This document shows positions 13,454 through 18,934 of a stretch of DNA of 18,934 bases, one piece after another. Position 1 is the first letter of the stretch, and each line of letters starts with the position of its first letter. Source of the DNA: an uncultured Clostridia bacterium. Lineage in GTDB: Bacteria; Bacillota; Clostridia; Oscillospirales; Acutalibacteraceae. The notes under the pieces were generated by a model, which worked only from the letters and a program-made list of their open reading frames with translations, was not told the origin of the DNA and did no database searches. The stretch is from positions 1 to 18,934 of the forward strand of contig CALEJD010000062.1 in assembly GCA_937898195.1 (NCBI GenBank), given 5' to 3'. Position numbers and translations under genes: made by a program.

Positions 13454-14821
13454 CTATTCGTAAATGACAGTTAGAATACTGTTTTCTTTAACAATTAAAT
13501 TATCTTTATATTCGCCATTATAAACGGTTTTTAGCTTATATTCCTGTGTGGACTCAATAATTTCCATTCTACTGAAATCACCACAGAGAGAAAGTTCTTT
13601 TTCTTCACCTTCATTGACAATTACCGTAACAGTTTTATTGTCAGGTGTTAAGAATGAAAACACATTAAAATCGTTATTCTCGTCAGGGAAGAAACCATTG
13701 TCAAGAGCCACAGAGCCGATTGGTATGTACTTTGAAAAATGAGCAAATCCATAATAACGCTCTGCAACATACCATTCTTCAAAATTATCAGTGGCAGTGA
13801 GCGTTGCGTCAGAATAATCAAAGCCATCTTCTTTAATTGAAAACTGATTGACAGCAACCCAACTTGTCCAACTCTCTACACCGGCATAGATTAAATCCTG
13901 ACCGATAATTCGCGCAGTGATAAGTGCGCCTTTAAAGTTCTTTGTATGACTCTTATTAGGCAATTCGCACCATTCACTCATATCAAAACGTAATTCAGGG
14001 TGGGGGGTTACTAACTGATTTTTAAAGTCAACACGGATTTTAGGGTTGTTATCATCGTGATATGAATGATAAGCAAAAACATCAAGCACTTTCATAATGG
14101 TTTCGTCTTTAATAAGTGCATCGAGATACTGGGGGGTGAGCCCCATCATTTCGCCACTTTCAGGACCATAGAGCTTAACATTCATATTTCGCTTTAAAAT
14201 TTCTTCTGCGAAAATATGCATTACTTCAACCATTTCTTCGGTCTCATAATGACAACCTTCTTGCCACACATAAGAGCCACCCCATTTCCATTGAGGCTCG
14301 TTTATAGGGCTTACATATTTAACTGGAAATCCCTCGTCAATAAGCCTTTGAGTAGCAGTTAAAAAGTAGTCTGCAAATTCTCTGTATTTGGATTTTGGTA
14401 AATTACAAGTGTGATATAAAAGGCTACCTGATGCCTGACCTGTTGAAGTCTGTGACCAATGTGGTGAGTTTGCAAAGACAATAAGAGTATCAATATTGCC
14501 TTTGTCTAGGCACTTTCTCATAACATCCTTTGCAGTTTTATCAAGGGAATAGTCCCAATATCCTTCTTCTTTTTCGCGGTCATAAACATACATGCTCTCT
14601 GTGCGACGCCAAGGGTTTTGAACGCGGTAATTATCCATATCAGTGCCACCACCGATATTATAACGATAAATGTTCAGTTTAAGCCCTGTGTCACCATATA
14701 AAAGTTCGCAGATTTCGTCTTGTGCTTTTTCGTCTTTGAGATAGTGACTCCACCAACAAGCCGAAGTGCCAAATCCCTTTAATTCTTGAAGTTTTTTTGC
14801 ATTTTTAAGGTCTATTTTCAT
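13454..14821 (-). CDS. Glycoside hydrolase family 30 (clan A, endo-beta-1,6-galactanase-like)
   Basis: 455-residue retaining glycosidase. Barrel features seen: GFGTSACWW (16-24), NIGGGTD (55-61), FANSPHWSQTSTGQASG (116-132), the acid/base E175 (YVSPINEPQW) and the nucleophile E283 (RFDMSEWCEL). A beta-sandwich C-terminal part follows (about 370-455). The motifs resemble GH30 enzymes annotated as endo-beta-1,6-galactanases more than xylanases or glucosylceramidases; this is a pattern judgement, not a search. No signal peptide, so probably intracellular. Start: ATG 14821, because GGGGATGA lies eight bases upstream; the frame is open to ATG 14836, which has no ribosome site and would add five residues. 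First gene of the five-gene run. No convincing own promoter between it and DUF1846; a weak hairpin separates them, so read-through is possible. Confidence 0.85.
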   Translation of the reverse strand: MKIDLKNAKKLQELKGFGTSACWWSHYLKDEKAQDEICELLYGDTGLKLNIYRYNIGGGTDMDNYRVQNPWRRTESMYVYDREKEEGYWDYSLDKTAKDVMRKCLDKGNIDTLIVFANSPHWSQTSTGQASGSLLYHTCNLPKSKYREFADYFLTATQRLIDEGFPVKYVSPINEPQWKWGGSYVWQEGCHYETEEMVEVMHIFAEEILKRNMNVKLYGPESGEMMGLTPQYLDALIKDETIMKVLDVFAYHSYHDDNNPKIRVDFKNQLVTPHPELRFDMSEWCELPNKSHTKNFKGALITARIIGQDLIYAGVESWTSWVAVNQFSIKEDGFDYSDATLTATDNFEEWYVAERYYGFAHFSKYIPIGSVALDNGFFPDENNDFNVFSFLTPDNKTVTVIVNEGEEKELSLCGDFSRMEIIESTQEYKLKTVYNGEYKDNLIVKENSILTVIYE

Positions 14822-14856
14822 ATATGTCATCCCCATAACATCAATGAAATTTTATT

Positions 14857-14888
14857 ACAAAAGCGGATGCCAAATAAAACACCCGCTT
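14857..14888 (-). terminator. Weak terminator between DUF1846 and GH30
   Basis: On the minus strand AAGCGGGTG (14880-14888) pairs with ATCCGCTT and neighbouring bases (14861-14870) across an A/T-rich loop. It is followed only by TTTT-type bases broken by GTAAT. The imperfect U-tract suggests leaky termination. Confidence 0.55.
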
Positions 14889-14893
14889 AAATT

Positions 14894-16375
14894 TTAATTA
14901 TAATACAAATTATCGTTCTTTTTATATGGTTCATAAGTTGCGTTTGTACCGAGCTTGCGAAGTGTTTCTTTGTCAGTATCAGAAAGTACAACTGTTGCGT
15001 GAACATCGCAACCCTTTAAGCCCTTAATTGCGTCAAGAGCCTGTTTTGCGAGTGGGTTCATTGTCGCACAAATTGAAAGGGCAATAAGAATTTCATCAGG
15101 ATGCAAGCTTGTGTCACGCTCGTGCATTTTAACCTTTAATTCTTTAATCGGCTCAAATACAGTTGGTGAAATAAGAAGAATTTCATCATCAATATCAGAA
15201 AGTGCCTTTAAAGCATTCAAAAGCATTGCAGATGCAGAGCTTAAAAGTTCACTTGCTTTACCTGTGATAATTCTGCCATCGTGAAGCTCAATAGCAGTAA
15301 CAGGTGCATCGGTGGTTTCTGAAAGATTAAGTGCCGCAGAAACAACAGGACGGTCAGCACTTGTGATGCCAAGTTGCTTCATAATAAGCTCAATTTTATA
15401 AAGCTCATTTGATTTTTTCTTGTTGTTCTTTTGTTGAACAAGATAGTTGCAATGACGGCGAAGAATTTCTTTCTTTGATGCTGTGAGCACAACGTCATCG
15501 TCAATTATGCAATTACCCGCCATATTAACACCCATATCAGTAGGTGATTTATAAGGTGATTCGCCATAGATTTCTTCAAATATTGTATTAAGTACAGGAA
15601 AATTCTCAACGTCACGATTATAGTTAACAGTAGTTTCACCATAAGCTTCAAGGTGGAATGGGTCAATCATATTAACGTCGTTAAGGTCAGCGGTTGCTGC
15701 TTCATAAGCCAAGTTGACAGGGTGCTTTAATGGTAAATTCCAGATTGGGAATGTTTCAAATTTAGCATATCCTGCTTTGATTCCACGTTTGTGCTCGTGA
15801 TAGAGCTGTGAAAGACAAACTGCCATTTTACCACTACCAGGACCAGGCGCAGTAATAACAATAAGTGAGTGGTCAGACTCAATGTAATCATTTTTACCAT
15901 AACCCTCTTCACTTACAATAAGTTCAACGTCAAGCGGATAATTTTCGATAGGGTAGTGACGATAAACGTTGATGCCAAGACTCTGAAGTTTTTGTTCAAA
16001 TGCAATTACAGATGGTTGCTCTGAATATTGAGTGAGCACAACACCACCAACATAAAGACCAAAACCATGATAAATATCAATAAGACGCAAAACGTCAAGG
16101 TCGTATGTAATGCCTAAATCACTGCGTATTTTATTTTTTTCAATATCTTTCGCACAAATAGCAATAATGATTTCTGCATCATCTTTAAGCTGAAGAAGCA
16201 TCTTCATCTTACTGTCGGGCTTAAAGCCGGGGAGTACTCTTGCAGCATGATAATCGTCAAAAATCTTACCACCGAATTCAAGATAGAGCTTGCCACCGAA
16301 TTTGCTTATTCTTTCTTTAATATGCTCAGATTGCATACGAAGATATTTTTCATTGTCAAAACCTAATTTACGCAT
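14894..16375 (-). CDS. DUF1846 (UPF0371) family protein
   Basis: 493-residue soluble protein of the DUF1846/UPF0371 family, found in many Firmicutes and of unassigned function. It begins MRKLGFDNEKYLRMQSEHI and has the family's internal segment TAPGPGSGKMAVCLSQLYHE (175-194), whose GPGSGK core resembles a nucleotide-binding loop. NMAGNCIIDDD and a mixed alpha/beta C-terminal half follow. The start is ATG 16375, five bases after AAAGGTGA (16381-16388); an in-frame GTG at 16384 lies within that ribosome site and is excluded. The site also overlaps the stop of the AI-2E-family transporter gene (TAAAGGTGA), so the two are coupled. No signal peptide or membrane segment. Confidence 0.9.
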   Translation of the reverse strand: MRKLGFDNEKYLRMQSEHIKERISKFGGKLYLEFGGKIFDDYHAARVLPGFKPDSKMKMLLQLKDDAEIIIAICAKDIEKNKIRSDLGITYDLDVLRLIDIYHGFGLYVGGVVLTQYSEQPSVIAFEQKLQSLGINVYRHYPIENYPLDVELIVSEEGYGKNDYIESDHSLIVITAPGPGSGKMAVCLSQLYHEHKRGIKAGYAKFETFPIWNLPLKHPVNLAYEAATADLNDVNMIDPFHLEAYGETTVNYNRDVENFPVLNTIFEEIYGESPYKSPTDMGVNMAGNCIIDDDVVLTASKKEILRRHCNYLVQQKNNKKKSNELYKIELIMKQLGITSADRPVVSAALNLSETTDAPVTAIELHDGRIITGKASELLSSASAMLLNALKALSDIDDEILLISPTVFEPIKELKVKMHERDTSLHPDEILIALSICATMNPLAKQALDAIKGLKGCDVHATVVLSDTDKETLRKLGTNATYEPYKKNDNLYYN

Positions 16376-16386
16376 AACATTCACCT

Positions 16387-17592
16387 TTAACTGTTTTCTT
16401 CTGTAACTTCTTTTGTTTCTTCTGTATTTTGAACTTTAACTAATTCTCTTTCTCTCTGCTTCTTATTCTTAAGCCAGTTGATAATAAGAGCATAAATTGC
16501 AGAGGCTGTTGGAACACCTAATAGCACACCAAGAATACCACCAATGTTACCACCGATTACAACTGCGATAAACACAAGCACACCGGGGAGTCCCACAGAT
16601 TTGCCCATAATTCTTGGATAAATAAGGTTGTTATCTATCATCTGGAGAATAAGAACGAAAATGATAAAGAAAAGTGCTTTGATAGGGCTTTCCATAAAAA
16701 TAATTAAGCAACCAATAACTTCACCAACAATAGGACCAATGATTGGAACAAGTGCAGTAATACCGATTATGATTGAAACAACCGCTGCATTTGGAAATCT
16801 AAAAATCAACATTCCAATAAAACACATTGTGCTAAGAAGCAATGCATCTGTGAATTGCCCTGTAATAAAACTTGCAAATGAATTTGAAGCAACACTTAAA
16901 ATCTCTTTTGCCTTTGAATAAATATTTTCAGGGAGTGCAGCAGAGAAAAATCTGCTTGTAAATTTGCTGATGTTATCTTTTTCTGCAAGAATATAAACTG
17001 CAATAATAAGACCTAAAACAAGATTTGAAACACCTGAAACAAGTGATGATGTAACGCCCAATGTGGTGTTGAGAATATCACTTGTGCTCTCAATGGTGAA
17101 GAAATTCTGTGCCATTGTATAGATATTGTTTATATCAAACTTCGGGTTATGGAAAATTTCAGTATTAACATCAAGACCTAAACGCACAACAAGTGATTCT
17201 AACCAAGTTATCAAATCTGTATAATAAACAGGAATTTTTTCCACAAGCAACATAATTGTGTCTTTTAATTGTGGAATAATAATGAAAAGCAAAAGGACAA
17301 AGAAACCAAGTGTGAGAATAAGAGTTGAAACAAGGCTTATAGGTTTAAAAAGATTTCTCACAACTCTTTTTTTGCTCTTTTTCATAAAGGCAAAAACGCG
17401 TCTTTCAAGAACATTCATAAGAATATTTAACATAAATGCCAACACAAGTCCCACAATAACAGGTGCTAAAATACCAAGAATACCTGATAAAAAGCCCATA
17501 ACTGCTGTTAGATTTTGTGACACGGCTAAAAGTATTATTGCGAAAGTAATAATACCGAGAATCTTTTTAATATTCTTCTTTGAAAGTTCCAT
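16387..17592 (-). CDS. AI-2E family transporter (PF01594-type membrane protein)
   Basis: 401-residue membrane protein with about seven or eight helices and a charged C-terminal tail rich in Lys and Glu. The C-terminal half is diagnostic: GITALVPIIGPIVGEVIG, then NNLIYPRIMGKSVGLPG and GGNIGGILGVLLGVPTASA. The central domain (about 110-205) is extracellular/amphipathic as in relatives. Family members export AI-2 or other solutes or act as Na+/H+ antiporters; the name does not prove AI-2 transport. ATG 17592 has AGGTGA (17598-17603) and a near-consensus promoter at 17628-17656. It forms a two-gene unit with DUF1846 through a stop/Shine-Dalgarno overlap. Confidence 0.9.
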   Translation of the reverse strand: MELSKKNIKKILGIITFAIILLAVSQNLTAVMGFLSGILGILAPVIVGLVLAFMLNILMNVLERRVFAFMKKSKKRVVRNLFKPISLVSTLILTLGFFVLLLFIIIPQLKDTIMLLVEKIPVYYTDLITWLESLVVRLGLDVNTEIFHNPKFDINNIYTMAQNFFTIESTSDILNTTLGVTSSLVSGVSNLVLGLIIAVYILAEKDNISKFTSRFFSAALPENIYSKAKEILSVASNSFASFITGQFTDALLLSTMCFIGMLIFRFPNAAVVSIIIGITALVPIIGPIVGEVIGCLIIFMESPIKALFFIIFVLILQMIDNNLIYPRIMGKSVGLPGVLVFIAVVIGGNIGGILGVLLGVPTASAIYALIINWLKNKKQRERELVKVQNTEETKEVTEENS

Positions 17593-17627
17593 TTTTTCAC
17601 CTGCTTGTCCTATTTTACTAAATAATA

Positions 17628-17656
17628 ATTATAAATGATTTTATCAGCATTTTCAA
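17628..17656 (-). promoter_or_regulatory. Promoter of the AI-2E transporter-DUF1846 unit
   Basis: On the minus strand TTGAAA (17651-17656), 17-bp spacer, TATAAT (17628-17633). A near-perfect vegetative promoter, about 30 bases before the ribosome site. Confidence 0.75.
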
Positions 17657-17691
17657 TAGTTTTGAGCAATTCAATAGTTGCACAAATCAAT

Positions 17692-17718
17692 AAAAAAAAC
17701 CATACTTTTTTGTATAGT
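17692..17718 (-). terminator. Second (distal) terminator after the ketopantoate reductase gene
   Basis: On the minus strand ACTATAC (17712-17718), A6 loop, GTATGGT (17699-17705), then a run of about eight T (17692-17699). The 7-bp stem includes one G-U. It backs up the stronger hairpin 13 bases before it. Confidence 0.6.
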
Positions 17719-17726
17719 TTTGCAAT

Positions 17727-17755
17727 AAAAAACGGTAGCCATAAAGACTACCGTT
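17727..17755 (-). terminator. Intrinsic terminator after the ketopantoate reductase gene
   Basis: On the minus strand AACGGTAGTC (17746-17755), TTTAT loop, GGCTACCGTT (17731-17740), then TTTTATT. Ten base pairs with one G-U. Confidence 0.88.
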
Positions 17756-17771
17756 AGTTTTACCATTTTTA

Positions 17772-18788
17772 TCAAAGAATATCATCAAAAAGTTTGAAGT
17801 TTTCTTTTGTTGCTTTGAGCTCGCCATTCTGGATTTTCTTGATGATTTCAACAATTCTGTCGTTAATTGGTGTAGCAACACCACATTTCTTACCGAAATC
17901 ACAAACAACACCATTGATAGCATCAACTTCACAAGCTTTACCTTTTTTGAGGTCCTGTAACATTGATGGCTCAATATCTCTGTGCTTTTTGAGTGCAATA
18001 GGGAGCAAGAAACAACCGAATGCTCTCTTTAATGCGCCTTTCCAATAGAAAAGGCCAACAATGTTTTTGCCCTGAACAGGTGCAAACTCAACACCTGCTG
18101 CATGGCCAACATCAATGATTTCTTTCATACAACGAATTGCAACCTTTTGACCTGCCTTGTCTTCAGTAACATCACCGAAAACACCGCCAACAACTGTGCC
18201 AAGACCAGAGAAAGTTGAGTTGATTAAAAGCTTTGACCAACGAGCACCCATAAGGTTTTCTTCTTCGTGAACAGGGCACATCATTTCGAGTAAATCCTTA
18301 ACCATCTTGAACTGTGCATCAGTAATACCATCCATTTTGCCCATATGGAATGAAAGACTGTCCTTGTCACTTGTGAGCTCGCAAACACCAGGTTCAACCA
18401 ACGCTGCGCCCCATTCAACAGCACAACCCATTGTGTGTTCTGTGCCGACAATTTCAGCAATTCCCGGTTCAGGAATACCATTCTGTAATGTAACAATAAC
18501 ACCGTCATCTGTGAGATAATCTTTAAGCATTGTTACAACTTCTTTGTTAAATAATTGCTTTGTGAGAAGAACAATAACGTCATATTTGCCTTCCATCTGG
18601 TCAGGTGTAATTGCCTTAACAGGCACTAACATATCGGCTGTACCAATAATTTTTGCACCCTTTGTGTTAAGTGCTTCAACGTGTGCCTTGTTTCTGTTGA
18701 TAAGGTCAACTTCGCCACCATTTTTCGTAATAAATGCACCGAGTACAGTACCAAGTGAACCTGCACCATAAATCGCATATCTTGCCAT
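17772..18788 (-). CDS. panE: 2-dehydropantoate 2-reductase (ketopantoate reductase)-like
   Basis: 338-residue cytoplasmic NAD(P)H-dependent reductase of the PanE/ApbA family; the classical member reduces ketopantoate to pantoate for pantothenate/CoA synthesis. Seen: the dinucleotide loop GAGSLG (8-13), the TKQ segment with K77, catalytic-type lysine K186 in WSKLLINS (with N190), and the substrate-site region SMLQDLKKGKACEVDAING (S275, D279, E287). It is longer than the usual 290-310 residues because of an insert at about 241-273 (KNIVGLFYWKGALKRAFG and following), a trait of some clostridial paralogues of uncertain substrate. ATG 18788 has only a weak ribosome site (GGGGT). Promoter at 18831-18859, tandem terminators downstream, so monocistronic. 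No panB, panC or panD nearby, so another 2-oxoacid could be the substrate. Confidence 0.85.
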   Translation of the reverse strand: MARYAIYGAGSLGTVLGAFITKNGGEVDLINRNKAHVEALNTKGAKIIGTADMLVPVKAITPDQMEGKYDVIVLLTKQLFNKEVVTMLKDYLTDDGVIVTLQNGIPEPGIAEIVGTEHTMGCAVEWGAALVEPGVCELTSDKDSLSFHMGKMDGITDAQFKMVKDLLEMMCPVHEEENLMGARWSKLLINSTFSGLGTVVGGVFGDVTEDKAGQKVAIRCMKEIIDVGHAAGVEFAPVQGKNIVGLFYWKGALKRAFGCFLLPIALKKHRDIEPSMLQDLKKGKACEVDAINGVVCDFGKKCGVATPINDRIVEIIKKIQNGELKATKENFKLFDDIL

Positions 18789-18830
18789 AGAATAAACCCC
18801 ATTTCGATTTGTTACAAATTTGTCAAAGTA

Positions 18831-18859
18831 ATTATATACTAATTTGTTTATAATTTCAA
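18831..18859 (-). promoter_or_regulatory. Promoter of the ketopantoate reductase-like gene
   Basis: On the minus strand TTGAAA (18854-18859), 17-bp spacer, TATAAT (18831-18836). The predicted start is near 18825. The perfect palindrome ACAAATTTGT (18814-18823) lies immediately downstream and could be an operator. Confidence 0.7.
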
Positions 18860-18896
18860 CACAAAAAAAGAGGAGAGTAATACAAATTTGAATTTG

Positions 18897-18934
18897 TCGA
18901 ACCCCTCAGTCACCTTACGGTGACAGCTCCCCAT
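18897..18934. repeat. Edge of an interspersed palindromic repeat (cut by window end)
   Basis: After TCGA the sequence CCCCTCAGTCACC, TTAC, GGTGACAGCTCCCC contains the hairpin GTCACC/GGTGAC (18909-18914 with 18919-18924) and is richer in G+C than its surroundings. Very similar CCCCTCAGTCACC...GGTGACAGCTCCCC strings are familiar as abundant intergenic repeats in gut Clostridia assemblies; this is recall, not a search. The rest lies beyond the window. Confidence 0.55.

Noticed and set aside
18871..18934. AGGAGAG (18871-18877) as ribosome site of a plus-strand gene at the window edge
   Set aside because: No ATG at useful distance and the palindromic repeat follows; a divergent promoter (TTACAA-17-TATACT) is possible but unsupported.
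1..18934. CRISPR array, tRNA, rRNA, phage or transposase genes
   Set aside because: Looked for spaced direct repeats, cloverleaf-like blocks and recombinase motifs on both strands; none seen.

Overview
The window is low-G+C DNA with strong Gram-positive-type ribosome binding sites (AAGGAG, AAGGTGA), sigma-70/sigma-A-like promoters and many short-loop intrinsic terminators. Together with the protein families present, this points to an anaerobic gut Clostridia member (Oscillospiraceae/Ruminococcaceae-like Firmicutes). That placement is inference; no rRNA or phylogenetic marker is present.

Plus-strand left half (1-5320): the end of a rhamnulokinase gene (rhaB, cut by the window start). Next comes a Ca2+/cation antiporter (CaCA family) behind a promoter and a structured leader that ends in an intrinsic terminator, so it is a riboswitch/attenuator candidate. 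Then a GPH-type MFS sugar:cation symporter with about 70 extra N-terminal residues is translationally linked to a BspA-like leucine-rich-repeat lipoprotein. A bidirectional terminator separates these from a second, convergent GPH-type symporter (5325-6959, minus).

Middle (6960-9620): divergent promoters serve the second symporter and a PAP2 phosphatase. A class B penicillin-binding transpeptidase follows; its ATG directly abuts the U-tract of a terminator hairpin. Downstream is a 257-bp intergenic patch, locally G+C-rich, with a MITE-like element with 15-bp terminal inverted repeats, a heptameric repeat and an outer 14-bp inverted repeat.

Minus-strand right half (18788 down to 9616): a ketopantoate-reductase-like gene (own promoter, tandem terminators); an AI-2E-family transporter plus DUF1846 pair (strong promoter, weak terminator); then a tightly packed five-gene run: GH30 glycosidase, NifX-like protein with a His/Cys-rich tail, GH2 glycosidase, aldo/keto reductase with a 2x[4Fe-4S] ferredoxin domain, and an ECF transporter S component. 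In this run stop codons lie inside the next gene's Shine-Dalgarno or overlap its start. The two signal-less glycosidases suggest cytoplasmic processing of imported oligosaccharides, which fits the two GPH symporters and rhaB, but the substrate cannot be read from sequence. The window ends in a second palindromic repeat. No tRNA, rRNA, CRISPR, transposase or phage gene was seen.
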